Shown piece after piece: positions 7,908 through 16,306 of a stretch of DNA of 64,000 nucleotides. The notes below the pieces were generated by a model. That model had not been told where the DNA came from. It ran no database searches and saw nothing but the letters and a program-made list of their open reading frames with translations. The stretch is from CAYRLW01 sp964425215 (GTDB lineage Bacteria > Spirochaetota > Spirochaetia > Treponematales > Breznakiellaceae). Every line of letters begins with the position of its first letter. The first letter of the stretch is position 1. The stretch lies in the NCBI GenBank assembly GCA_964425215.1, contig CAYRLW010000004.1, positions 62,001 to 126,000 on the forward strand, written 5' to 3'. The position numbers were made by a program, and so were the translations under genes.

Positions 7908-9860
7908 CTATTTTTTGGGGGCTCCCGGTTTTTTCTCCGTTCCCTTCGCACGGGGTTCCCGCTTACGGGCCTCTTCGGCGTAGCGCTGGGCCAGTTCCGC
8001 TACCCCGGTTTGTTTGTACAACGCGGCCATCCACTGGTACGGCCGGGGATCCTGGGGCGCCAGTTCGCTGGCCCTTCGGAAGGCGTCCAGGGCGTCTTCC
8101 AGGCGTTTTTGACGGTACCGGAGGGTACCTAACGCTAGGGCGACCTGGGCGGTGGTTTTAAAAAGGTCTTGGGCCTTTTCCAAGACCATGGCGGCGTAGT
8201 CCATGGCTCCGGATCGTTCTAAACATCCGGCAAATTCCAAAAGGAGCTTTATATCCCGGGGATTTTCTTTTAAGAGGTTTTTCAGCAGTACCGCAGCTTC
8301 CCGGTACCGTTCCATTTTTCGAAGCGCGTAGGACAACACTCGCCGCAGGGTCGGATTGGAGGGTTCCCAGGCTAGGAGGACCGTCAGCTCTTCGATAGCC
8401 CTAGGATAATCCTGGCGGTTAAAAAGAAAGAGGGCCCATTCCCGGCGAATGGTCCGATTGTCCGGCCACCGGGAGAGGTACAGTTCGTAGAGCCGCCGAA
8501 GCCTTGGTTCGGCCTTCCCGTCGCCCTCGGAAAGCTGGGCCTCCAGGGCGGCGATTTCTCCTAGATACGCCCGTTCGTTCCCCCCTTCCACGGTTCTGGT
8601 CTTGGCGTACCAGGTTTCCGCCAGGTCGCAGAGTCCTAGATGGAGGTACCGCTGGGCCAGGGCGAACATCAATTCGGCGATGGGGCCGGAACTTCGGATT
8701 GCCCGGATCAACTGCTCGATAACAATTTTATCATCCTGGACGCTATGGTCCGCCCAAAGGGCCCGGAACCGTTCGATTATCACGGGTTCGGCGCCCAAAC
8801 GATCGGCCTTATCCAGGGTTCGTTCCAGGGTATCCCAATCCTCCCGTTCCCAGGCCAGGATAATTTGGGCGTACCACAGTTCCGTCTGTTTGGGGGCCAG
8901 GGAAAGGGCCCGATCCAAGTGATTTTGAGCGGCCTCCAGATCCCCCAAATTGCGCAGGGCCTCGGAGTACATGGCGTGGATCGTTGGGTCGGGACGACGA
9001 TGACGGAGCCAATCCCCGCAGGCTTGGGCCGCCCGTCGCCAGGAACGGCGTTCTAAAAGGGACCGGATCATAAAGCGATCCACCAATTCCTGGTTCCATG
9101 GAATTTCCGGTGGATCACCCCCTAATTCTCGAACCGTTTCTATTTCCTGTTCCGCTTCTTTAATCCGTCCAAGGGCCATCAACATGGAACAGCGGTACCA
9201 GTGGATGGTCACATCCTGGGGCGCCAGGGCTACCGCGGCGGTGTACTGGGTCAGGGCTTCCTCTAATTGTCCCGATTCCCGGTACACCCGGCCTAATTCA
9301 AGCCGCAAAAGGGGTACGTCCACGCCGTTATTCAGGGTAAAACGGAGCATCTGGGCCCCCAGGTTTGCATCACCGGAACGGCAGAGCCGAATTCCCCGGA
9401 TAAAAAGGGCATTAAGGTAGGCCCGGTAGATCCGAGGGTTATCCGGAGCCGCTTCCACGGCCCGTTCCAAGTATTCCACCGCCTCTTGGGATCGCTTGCT
9501 TTTAAGGTAAGCAATCCCTAAAAGGGCCAGGGTTTGGGTGGATTGGGGGTTTAGTTCCAGGGCTCGCTTTAAGAAGGGGAGGGCGTGGTAGGTCATGTTA
9601 AGGGCCAAATACGTCCGGCCGATGAAAAAATACGGAGATTTGGCCTGGGGACGCTGGGAAAGGTAATCCTTAAAGGTCGCCAGGGCCCGGCCGTAATCCC
9701 CCATGGCATGGTAAGAACGGCCGAGCAATAACCACGCCTGCGGGGGAGCCGAGTCCTGGGCGACCAGCTCCTCCAAAAGCCGGGCGGCTAGGGGATAGTT
9801 CCTCTGTCCCCCGGCCTTGAGGGCTGGTTTTAGCCTAGGGTCGATTTTTACAGCCCCCAC
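7908..9860 (-). CDS. Large TPR-repeat protein
   Basis: The 650-residue protein is almost wholly made of tetratricopeptide repeats, roughly 15, with recurring signatures such as AWLLLGRSYHAMGDYGRAL, FFIGRTYLALN and LALGTLRYRQKRLEDAL. TPR solenoids are protein-interaction scaffolds. There is no signal peptide, so it should be cytoplasmic; the C-terminus is basic (RKREPRAKGTEKKPGAPKK). The start used is a GTG at 9860, only 7 bp after the pta stop; no ribosome-binding site is obvious, so an internal start is possible. The pta-TPR order recalls T. pallidum TP0094-TP0095. The partner is unknown. Confidence 0.8.
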   Translation of the reverse strand: MGAVKIDPRLKPALKAGGQRNYPLAARLLEELVAQDSAPPQAWLLLGRSYHAMGDYGRALATFKDYLSQRPQAKSPYFFIGRTYLALNMTYHALPFLKRALELNPQSTQTLALLGIAYLKSKRSQEAVEYLERAVEAAPDNPRIYRAYLNALFIRGIRLCRSGDANLGAQMLRFTLNNGVDVPLLRLELGRVYRESGQLEEALTQYTAAVALAPQDVTIHWYRCSMLMALGRIKEAEQEIETVRELGGDPPEIPWNQELVDRFMIRSLLERRSWRRAAQACGDWLRHRRPDPTIHAMYSEALRNLGDLEAAQNHLDRALSLAPKQTELWYAQIILAWEREDWDTLERTLDKADRLGAEPVIIERFRALWADHSVQDDKIVIEQLIRAIRSSGPIAELMFALAQRYLHLGLCDLAETWYAKTRTVEGGNERAYLGEIAALEAQLSEGDGKAEPRLRRLYELYLSRWPDNRTIRREWALFLFNRQDYPRAIEELTVLLAWEPSNPTLRRVLSYALRKMERYREAAVLLKNLLKENPRDIKLLLEFAGCLERSGAMDYAAMVLEKAQDLFKTTAQVALALGTLRYRQKRLEDALDAFRRASELAPQDPRPYQWMAALYKQTGVAELAQRYAEEARKREPRAKGTEKKPGAPKK

Positions 9861-9867
9861 GGCGGAA

Positions 9868-10866
9868 CTATTTCGCCCTGGCGAGGGTTACCGCGGCCGT
9901 GACGACGATATCGTCCACGGAACAGCCCCGGGAAAGATCGCTGATCGGTTTGGCGAAACCCTGCAGGAAGGGACCAAAGGCGTCCGCGTTCCCCAACCGT
10001 TGAACCAGTTTGTAGCCAATGTTTCCCGCCCCCAGGTCGGGGAAGACCAGGGTGTTGACCTTGCCCCGCACGGGACTTCCGGGGGCCTTTTTATCGGTCA
10101 CCGAGGGAACGAGCGCCGCGTCGGCCTGCATTTCCCCGTCCACCAAAAGGGCGGGGGCCCTCGTTTTAATAAGGTCTAAGGCCGAACGGACCTTGAGCAC
10201 ATCCGGATGATCACCCCCGGACCCCTTGGTGGAGAAGGAGAGCAGGGCTACCGCCGGTTCGACCCCTAAAAATTCCCGGCAGGATTGGGCCGCCGAAAGG
10301 GCTATCTCGGCTAACTGTTCCGCCGTCGGATCCGGGACCACCGCACAATCCGAAAATATCATGGCCCCGTCTACACCCCACTGGGGGTCCTTGGCCTGCA
10401 TCACAAAGCAGGAGGAAGCGGTTTTGGAACCCGGTACCGTACCGATAATGGCCAAACCCGCCCGAAGCACATCGGCGGTGGTGCTTTCGGCCCCCGCGAC
10501 CATCGCGTCGGCTTCTCCCCGGTGGACCATCATGGCCCCCCATCGGAGCTGGCCGACCATATCTTTTCGAGCCTGTTCTATGGTCATTCCCTTGTGTTTC
10601 CGCAGTTCGTAGTAGGTTTGGGCGTACGTTTCAAGCTGGGCTGAAGCCGCCGGATCCACCACCGTAATACCCGTTAGGGAAACCCCTTCCTTTGCGGCCA
10701 CCGCTTTAACCGCCTCCGCGGGTCCCACCAGGGTAACCGATTTGGCGAGTTTTTCATCCACGATAATTCGAGCGGCCTTTACGGTCCTCGGTTCGGTACC
10801 CTCCGCTAAAACTAACTTTTTTTGAAGGTCCTTCGCTTTCTGGCGCATTTCCTTAACAAAATCCAT
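9868..10866 (-). CDS. pta: Phosphate acetyltransferase
   Basis: This enzyme converts acetyl-CoA and Pi to acetyl phosphate and CoA, the step before acetate kinase in fermentative acetate formation with ATP yield. At 332 residues it is a short, catalytic-domain-only Pta. Typical segments are LAEGTEPRTVKAARII at the start, DAMVAGAESTTADVLRAGL, DCAVVPDPTAEQLAEIA, ALLSFSTKGSG and the C-terminal FPDLGAGNIGYKLVQRLG. GAGGAG precedes the ATG. No acetate kinase gene is nearby. It leads the minus-strand pair with the TPR gene. Confidence 0.93.
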   Translation of the reverse strand: MDFVKEMRQKAKDLQKKLVLAEGTEPRTVKAARIIVDEKLAKSVTLVGPAEAVKAVAAKEGVSLTGITVVDPAASAQLETYAQTYYELRKHKGMTIEQARKDMVGQLRWGAMMVHRGEADAMVAGAESTTADVLRAGLAIIGTVPGSKTASSCFVMQAKDPQWGVDGAMIFSDCAVVPDPTAEQLAEIALSAAQSCREFLGVEPAVALLSFSTKGSGGDHPDVLKVRSALDLIKTRAPALLVDGEMQADAALVPSVTDKKAPGSPVRGKVNTLVFPDLGAGNIGYKLVQRLGNADAFGPFLQGFAKPISDLSRGCSVDDIVVTAAVTLARAK

Positions 10867-10964
10867 ACCCTACTCCTCAAAAAACCATTTTTTGGGTCAA
10901 AAAAACGGTGAAGTTCCCTTGACCTAGGATGGTAGAATACTCCCTTCCGGTATCAAATGTCTAC

Positions 10965-10994
10965 TTGAGAGGCTCCGCCATAATCGGCTATAGT
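10965..10994 (+). promoter_or_regulatory. Predicted promoter of tyrA, leaderless type
   Basis: TTGAGA (10965-10970) and TATAGT (10989-10994) are 18 bp apart. Only 6 bases separate the -10 box from the ATG at 11001, so the transcript should start at or next to the start codon. Confidence 0.55.
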
Positions 10995-11000
10995 GGGTCC

Positions 11001-11777
11001 ATGACCGTGGGGGTGTACGGCCTTGGCCGTTTTGGTTCCTTTTGGAGTTCCCTTTTAGCGCAACGGTTTGCCGTTGTCGCCTACGATAGAGACGGGGATA
11101 GAAGACCCCCCGAGGGGGTACGACGGGTAGCCGTGGAAGAGTTGGCCCAGGCTCCGGTGGTTTTTTTGTGCGTTACCATCCGCGCCCTTCCGGAGGTTCT
11201 AAAAAGCCTGGGACCCCTATTGGGTGCGGACACCCTGGTGGTGGATACCTGTTCGGTTAAATTGTTTCCCCGCCGGTGGATGGAGGAATATTTGCCCCCC
11301 CATACGCCCCTTTTGGCCACCCATCCCATGTTCGGTCCCGAATCGGCCAAGGATGGACTGGATGGGCTTTCCATTATGCTGGACCCCGTTCGGCTCGATA
11401 GGGATAGGTTTCAGTTTTGGGAAGATACCTTCGCTTCCTTTGGGCTTACCCCGGTCCGGATGACCTGCGATCAGCACGATAGGGAAGCCGCCTATTCCCA
11501 GGCGTTGACCCATTTTGTGGGCCGGTCTTTAGCTTCCCTGGGCTTGGTGGATACCCCCATCGCAACCCGGTGGTACAAAAAACTGCACACGGTGGTGAGG
11601 CAGTGCGTGCGGGATTCCCACGAGCTATTCGAGGATATGCAAAAATACAACCCCTACGCGACGCAAATGCGGCAGGAGGTGTTTCAGGCCCTGGTAGAAA
11701 CCATGAATTCCCTGGGGGATGATTGGCAAGGGCCCTTACAGAACTTTGGAGGATCGAATGACCGACGTTCGGAATGA
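11001..11777 (+). CDS. tyrA: Prephenate dehydrogenase
   Basis: The enzyme oxidatively decarboxylates prephenate to 4-hydroxyphenylpyruvate in tyrosine synthesis. The 258-residue protein starts with an NAD-binding fold (GVYGLGRFGSF, with Asp in the following AYDRD favouring NAD over NADP). It carries the family motif THPMFGPES, and the helical C-terminal domain contains QALTHFVGRSLA. I take the ATG at 11001 because the Rossmann strand starts at once; an upstream in-frame ATG at 10929 would add 24 unlike residues and would lie upstream of the promoter. There is no ribosome-binding site at 11001, consistent with a leaderless mRNA. The 3' end overlaps the bactofilin gene by 20 bp. No other aromatic-pathway gene is near. 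Confidence 0.88.
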   Translation: MTVGVYGLGRFGSFWSSLLAQRFAVVAYDRDGDRRPPEGVRRVAVEELAQAPVVFLCVTIRALPEVLKSLGPLLGADTLVVDTCSVKLFPRRWMEEYLPPHTPLLATHPMFGPESAKDGLDGLSIMLDPVRLDRDRFQFWEDTFASFGLTPVRMTCDQHDREAAYSQALTHFVGRSLASLGLVDTPIATRWYKKLHTVVRQCVRDSHELFEDMQKYNPYATQMRQEVFQALVETMNSLGDDWQGPLQNFGGSNDRRSE

Positions 11778-12123
11778 GAATTTAGACGATGAGGATTTTG
11801 ATACGATCCTTTCTTCGGATATTGATTTTAACGGGTCTATTAGCTTTGAGAAACCGTTTTTGATTCGAGGCCGGGTTACGGGGCAGATACACGCCCGGGA
11901 CCTCCTGGTGGTGGACGAAAACGCCGTGGTAGAGGCATCCATCGAAGCGCCCCGTCTTATTATCCGGGGAACGGTGACGGGGAACGTGGTCTGTACCGAA
12001 AAGGTGGAAATAACCGCCGGTGGAAAATTAGTCGGCGACGTGGCCGCCCCGGAGGTTTTCATGGAGACCGGATGCGTGTTTAACGGTTTTTGTACCATGA
12101 CTAAAAAGGCAGAATCGGTTTAG
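11758..12123 (+). CDS. Bactofilin (polymer-forming cytoskeletal protein)
   Basis: This 121-residue protein is a bactofilin, a small beta-helical protein that self-assembles without nucleotide and typically scaffolds cell-shape or wall enzymes. The central 90 residues show the repeating short strands and glycine turns of the fold (IRGRVTGQIHARDLLVVDE, IIRGTVTGNVVCTEKV, AGGKLVGDVAAP). Its N-terminus is acidic (ENLDDEDFDT). The start is the ATG at 11758, preceded by GGAGG; it lies inside the end of tyrA, implying translational coupling. A second self-assembling protein, CfpA, is encoded in the same window. Confidence 0.88.
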   Translation: MTDVRNENLDDEDFDTILSSDIDFNGSISFEKPFLIRGRVTGQIHARDLLVVDENAVVEASIEAPRLIIRGTVTGNVVCTEKVEITAGGKLVGDVAAPEVFMETGCVFNGFCTMTKKAESV

Positions 12124-12128
12124 AACGT

Positions 12129-12767
12129 ATGTATATCAAAAACATTCCCATGGCATTCACCCTATGGATGCTGATTCTTTTCCCGTTATCCCTTTTCGCC
12201 CAGGATAAACCTGACGCCCTTAAGGAATATCGGGACGGCAATTATCAAACCGCCGTGACCCTATGCCAAGATGAGATAGAAAACGATCCATCAAACCTGG
12301 AATCCTACGTGGTCATGGCTTGGAGTCTGCTTAAGTTGGGCCGGTACGACGAGGCGGCCTCGGCGGCCATAAAAGGTCAGGCAATTAGCCGCTACGATCC
12401 AAGGCTCGTGGAAATTCTAGGGGAAGCAAAGTACTTTCAAGGCAAGAACGCGGAGGCGCTTAAATATTTTCAGCAATACAGCACCCTCGCCCCGGAGGGG
12501 GGAAGAATCGATTTAGTCTATTTTTATATGGGAGAATTATATATTCGTTTTGCCCAATTTAAGCACGCCGATATTGCCCTTTCGACGGCGGTTCGGTACC
12601 AGACCGATAACGCTCTTTGGTGGACCCGCCTAGCCTACGCCCGGGAAAACGCCGGGGAAATTGACGGGGCTATAACCGCGTATGAACGGGCTTTGACCTT
12701 GGACGGCCAATCGACGGACGCAAAACGGGGGCTGGATCGTACTCGGGAGTCCCGGGGAAACCGGTAA
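12129..12767 (+). CDS. Exported TPR protein
   Basis: The 212-residue protein has a signal peptide (about residues 1-25, ending SLFAQ) and four or five TPRs (for example YVVMAWSLLKLGRYDEAAS, VYFYMGELYIRFAQFKHAD, WTRLAYARENAGEIDGAIT). It should be a periplasmic scaffold. There is no lipobox Cys. It begins 5 bp after the bactofilin stop and ends 3 bp before mtaB, so it is in the tyrA-bactofilin operon. An alternative start is the ATG at 12150. Confidence 0.75.
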   Translation: MYIKNIPMAFTLWMLILFPLSLFAQDKPDALKEYRDGNYQTAVTLCQDEIENDPSNLESYVVMAWSLLKLGRYDEAASAAIKGQAISRYDPRLVEILGEAKYFQGKNAEALKYFQQYSTLAPEGGRIDLVYFYMGELYIRFAQFKHADIALSTAVRYQTDNALWWTRLAYARENAGEIDGAITAYERALTLDGQSTDAKRGLDRTRESRGNR

Positions 12768-12770
12768 TCC

Positions 12771-14240
12771 ATGTCTTTGTTTTCCATAGCCTTTCAGACC
12801 CTTGGGTGCAAATTAAACCAAGTGGAGACCGAATCGGTGGTATCCGCTTTCCTGGCCCAGGGCTTTCGCGTCGTGCCCTGGGGCGAAACCGCGGACCTCT
12901 TTATTATCAATACCTGTACGGTCACGTCTAAGGCCGAACAGAAGGCCCGAAGGGTTATTCGAAGGGCCCTGAAGGAAAACCCCGCCGCCTGCCTTATCGC
13001 CACGGGTTGTTACGCCCAGCTGGACGGGCCCGCGCTTCGGAGCCTCGGTTCCCCGGGACGCGTTCTGGTGGTTCCGGGGGATCAAAAGGATAGGCTCCTC
13101 GATTTGCCCGCTTTTTTAGCCGATACGGCCTGCGCTTCCGTCGATTTACCACCCCTGGTGGACCAGTGGCTCCGGGACACCGGGGCCGCCGGTACCACCC
13201 TATCCGAGAAGGCTGATGTACCGGCGTCCGGGACCGGCGACGGGCCGTCCCCCCGATTTCGCTTTGATGTACAGGATTTTGCCTTTCATTCCCGGGCTTT
13301 TTTAAAAATTCAGGACGGCTGTGACCATAGGTGCGCCTTTTGCCGGGTCCGATTGGCCCGGGGAAAAAGCCAAAGCCTGCGGAAGGATCTGGTGCTTCAA
13401 CGCTTGAAGGAATTGGAACACCGGGGGTACACCGAGGCGGTTCTAACGGGGGTAAATTTAAATCTCTACCGGGACGTTCCGTTGACCCTCGACGAAGCCG
13501 CTTCGATGGATCTGAGCGGTCTTTTGGCCTACCTGTTACGGGGTACCGAGCGGATTGCCTTACGGATATCCAGCACCGAACCGGAGGGCCTTACCCCAGA
13601 CTTTGCCCGCATCGCGGCCCATCGGCGGATTCGGCCCCATTTCCATATTTCGGTCCAATCGGGGAGCGACAGGATCCTAGCGTTGATGCGGCGACCGTAC
13701 ACTGCCCGCCGCGTCGAAGATGGAATACGCCTGCTCCGTTCCGTCAAGGGGGACCCTTTTTTAGCCTGCGATATCATCACCGGTTTTCCTGGGGAAACGG
13801 AGGACGATTTTGAAGCGACCTATGGGCTCTGCGAACGAATCGGCTTCGCGTGGATCCACGCCTTTCCCTTTTCTCCCCGGCCGGGGACCGAGGCGGAAAC
13901 CATGGCCCCCCGGGTTCCCGAACGCGTGGCGGTCCAGCGCCTTGATCGGTTGATCGAATTGGCAAAGCGTTTACGGAGGGAATACCTGGACCGGTGGGTA
14001 GGCCAAGAAGTCTGGGCCACCAGCGAAGCCTCCCATCATCTAACCAATTCGGGCCGTATTATGGCGGTTTCGGAGAATTACCTAAAGTTGCTTATCCCGA
14101 CAACCCAGGCGATTCCCCCGGGAACCGAACTGCGTTGTCGTATCACCGAGCCGATCCCCTTTGTTCAGGAAATCTCTTCGGAGGATGGAATGGGCGCCGA
14201 TGGGACCGCCGCCGACGGGATCGCCACGTTGATCCAGTAG
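12771..14240 (+). CDS. mtaB: tRNA t6A37 methylthiotransferase
   Basis: MtaB is a radical-SAM enzyme that adds a methylthio group to t6A at position 37 of tRNAs reading ANN codons. Of its 489 residues the N-terminal domain carries the three cluster-binding Cys contexts (TLGCKLNQVE, INTCTVT, ATGCYAQ). The radical-SAM motif is in DGCDHRCAFC, followed by the strongly conserved SVQSGSDRIL. A C-terminal TRAM-like domain starts near residue 410. LGCKLNQVE separates MtaB from MiaB and RimO. The segment DTGAAGTTLSEKADVPASG is a low-complexity insert ahead of the SAM core. It ends 94 bp before a FadL-like gene. Confidence 0.92.
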   Translation: MSLFSIAFQTLGCKLNQVETESVVSAFLAQGFRVVPWGETADLFIINTCTVTSKAEQKARRVIRRALKENPAACLIATGCYAQLDGPALRSLGSPGRVLVVPGDQKDRLLDLPAFLADTACASVDLPPLVDQWLRDTGAAGTTLSEKADVPASGTGDGPSPRFRFDVQDFAFHSRAFLKIQDGCDHRCAFCRVRLARGKSQSLRKDLVLQRLKELEHRGYTEAVLTGVNLNLYRDVPLTLDEAASMDLSGLLAYLLRGTERIALRISSTEPEGLTPDFARIAAHRRIRPHFHISVQSGSDRILALMRRPYTARRVEDGIRLLRSVKGDPFLACDIITGFPGETEDDFEATYGLCERIGFAWIHAFPFSPRPGTEAETMAPRVPERVAVQRLDRLIELAKRLRREYLDRWVGQEVWATSEASHHLTNSGRIMAVSENYLKLLIPTTQAIPPGTELRCRITEPIPFVQEISSEDGMGADGTAADGIATLIQ

Positions 14241-14321
14241 AACCATTAGACAAACGATATGGGGAAACACTATTGAAAAACGATAGTAGAGATTTTGGAT
14301 GAAAATTTCATCCTATGGTGG

Positions 14322-14327
14322 TATAGT
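14322..14327 (+). promoter_or_regulatory. Predicted -10 box next to the 14335 start
   Basis: TATAGT ends 7 bases before the ATG at 14335. A good -35 is not visible at 16-18 bp. Transcription would begin close to the ATG. Confidence 0.4.
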
Positions 14328-14334
14328 TTTAGGT

Positions 14335-15501
14335 ATGCGTAGGATTTTCTCTTCCAGCCTTGTGGTGGGCCTTGTGGTGGGCCTTTTGGTGGTTCTCCCG
14401 ATTCTTTCCCTTTGGCCCGATGATTGGTCGTTGCCTACCTGTTCGCCTAAAAACGCAGCGGTTCTGGGAGCGGGGGGCGGACTTACCGCCCTAGACGGCG
14501 GTTATCCGTCCCTGTTAGGAAATCCCGGCTCCTTTTCCAGCTCTAACGCCTCCTTCACCGCCCTGTCGATCAACCCCTGGGTGTACGGTTCTCCCCCCCG
14601 GGTCCTCTCTTCGCTTGCCGGTTCCCAGGATTATACGGACTACCTCCGCTGGGCTTCCCCCGAAGGGGCGGGGTTTGGGGGTTCCCTGGGAATAGGGTAC
14701 GTGGGGAAAGGGGTAGCCCTGGCCTTTATTAATTCCACCGATTTTATCCAAAAGGGTAAAAGTTTCCCCTGCGGTACCTCGGGGTACTTGGTTTCCGATT
14801 TTTCCCTCCTGGGGGGCCTCGCGTTTACCCCCCTAACGTACGGGCCCCTAAGTTTGAGCCTGGGGGCGGACCTGCGGCCCACGATCCGCTTCTTTACCCC
14901 CCTGGAGGCTCAGACGGTGGCCGATTACCTATCCCAGCAAAACTCTTCGGTTCTTAATCAAACAAATATGTACCAGGGGGCCGCCCTGGCCTTGGACGCG
15001 GGCCTTTTAGTTCGGTTCGGTAAAACCGGGACCCTTGGTTTTTCGGTTCGCGATATTTTGGACACTAAATACAACATGTCTTTCTATCCCCTGGGAACCT
15101 GGCTCGATACCCTGCAACGTTCGGGAATTCCGAATAACGGTATTCATAGCGGTGATACACTGTACGTACCCATGTCCTTTAACGTCGGCTTGGCGTACCA
15201 GCCTATCCAAGGAACGCTCGCCTCCCTGGTGGACCCCCGGTTCTCCCTGGACCTGGTCAATATGGAAACCCTGTTTAACGGTTCCTCGGTTTGGGAAAAC
15301 CTTAGGGGAGGGGTGGACCTACGGTTATTTTCCTGGTTTTCCCTCCGGGGGGGCTACGATCAAGGGTCCCTTACCGGGGGGCTGGGTTTTAAAATCCTCG
15401 CCCTGGACCTGAACGTGGCCGTTTTTACCCCCCTGTCGGGTCTTTCTCTCGAAAATGTTCCCTCTTCGGGAATTTCCATGGAAATGGCGTTTCGCTTTTA
15501 G
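14335..15501 (+). CDS. FadL-like / UPF0164 outer-membrane beta-barrel protein
   Basis: The 388-residue protein has a signal peptide of about 33 residues and then AAVLGAGGGLTALDGGYPSL and NPGSFSSS, the N-terminal hatch signature of the treponemal FadL-like (UPF0164) family. The remainder alternates hydrophobic strands with Gly/Ser/Asn turns and ends in an aromatic residue (MAFRF), a beta-barrel export signal. FadL-type barrels admit long-chain fatty acids or other hydrophobic molecules through the outer membrane. I start it at the ATG at 14335; the upstream ATG at 14299 would spoil the signal peptide. A lipoprotein and a second barrel follow. Confidence 0.78.
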   Translation: MRRIFSSSLVVGLVVGLLVVLPILSLWPDDWSLPTCSPKNAAVLGAGGGLTALDGGYPSLLGNPGSFSSSNASFTALSINPWVYGSPPRVLSSLAGSQDYTDYLRWASPEGAGFGGSLGIGYVGKGVALAFINSTDFIQKGKSFPCGTSGYLVSDFSLLGGLAFTPLTYGPLSLSLGADLRPTIRFFTPLEAQTVADYLSQQNSSVLNQTNMYQGAALALDAGLLVRFGKTGTLGFSVRDILDTKYNMSFYPLGTWLDTLQRSGIPNNGIHSGDTLYVPMSFNVGLAYQPIQGTLASLVDPRFSLDLVNMETLFNGSSVWENLRGGVDLRLFSWFSLRGGYDQGSLTGGLGFKILALDLNVAVFTPLSGLSLENVPSSGISMEMAFRF

Positions 15502-15553
15502 AAGCCTGGACGGATGGACCTGAACGTATCATACTGGTAGAAGGAGAACTGTG

Positions 15554-16282
15554 ATGAACCGTTTACGATGGGCCCAACAAATCCTCGGGATCGGATTTTT
15601 TGCGGTCCTCTCTCTGTTTCCTCTTTCGTGCAAACAATTTTTTTCCACCTCCCTGGCATCCTGGGCCGCCCGGGACCCCTCGTCCCTGGTACCCTCCGTT
15701 TCGGCCAGCAACGTCAATGACCTCATCGACCAGTCGGCCAACAATCCAGTCCTGGCGTTGGAGGTTCTTAAGGGTATTCAAAGCGCCGCCGGTAGTGCTT
15801 CGGGGCAGGACCTGGTAACCCTACAGGTAGCATCCGTCACCGCCGCGTCCAACGCCAGCGGGCTGGGGACGGCGATCCTGCAAAACGCGGGGAATATCGT
15901 CGATTCCCTTTCGGGTAGCAATTCTACCGCGGTAATCGACCTGGTTTCCAACGCCGTTTCGGGGCTAACCCAGCTATCCCCCTCCGGCTCGGCTCTTGTA
16001 GCGATCCTTCCGTCCCCGACAGACACTACCGCCTTTAACGCCTTTGTATCCCAGGCCACGCCGGAGAACCTGGCCATGGCGGCGGTAACGATTTTGGCGG
16101 CCCAGGCCCAGGCGACGGGAAACGTGACAACGTATATCAATAGTTTTCCCGCAAGTCCCAGCGCCGGTACTCCTGAAGCACTGGCCTCCGCGTTGGCCTC
16201 CAGCGCTAAAACGAAATACGCCGCCGAAGGCGGGACGGGCCCCCTGGCGGATATTCTTGCGGCTTTAAATTTGACGACATAA
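15554..16282 (+). CDS. Lipoprotein of unknown function, Ala/Ser-rich
   Basis: The 242-residue protein has a signal sequence ending in LFPLSC, a spirochaetal lipobox. The mature part is rich in Ala, Ser, Thr, Asn and Val, poor in charge, and mostly helical in pattern. AAGGAG lies 7 bases before the ATG at 15554 (an in-frame GTG directly precedes it). It sits between two FadL-like barrel genes, 52 bp after the first and 24 bp before the second, suggesting an envelope accessory to the barrels. Confidence 0.7.
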   Translation: MNRLRWAQQILGIGFFAVLSLFPLSCKQFFSTSLASWAARDPSSLVPSVSASNVNDLIDQSANNPVLALEVLKGIQSAAGSASGQDLVTLQVASVTAASNASGLGTAILQNAGNIVDSLSGSNSTAVIDLVSNAVSGLTQLSPSGSALVAILPSPTDTTAFNAFVSQATPENLAMAAVTILAAQAQATGNVTTYINSFPASPSAGTPEALASALASSAKTKYAAEGGTGPLADILAALNLTT

Positions 16283-16306
16283 AACCAAAAAAGAGGAGAA
16301 TCGGCG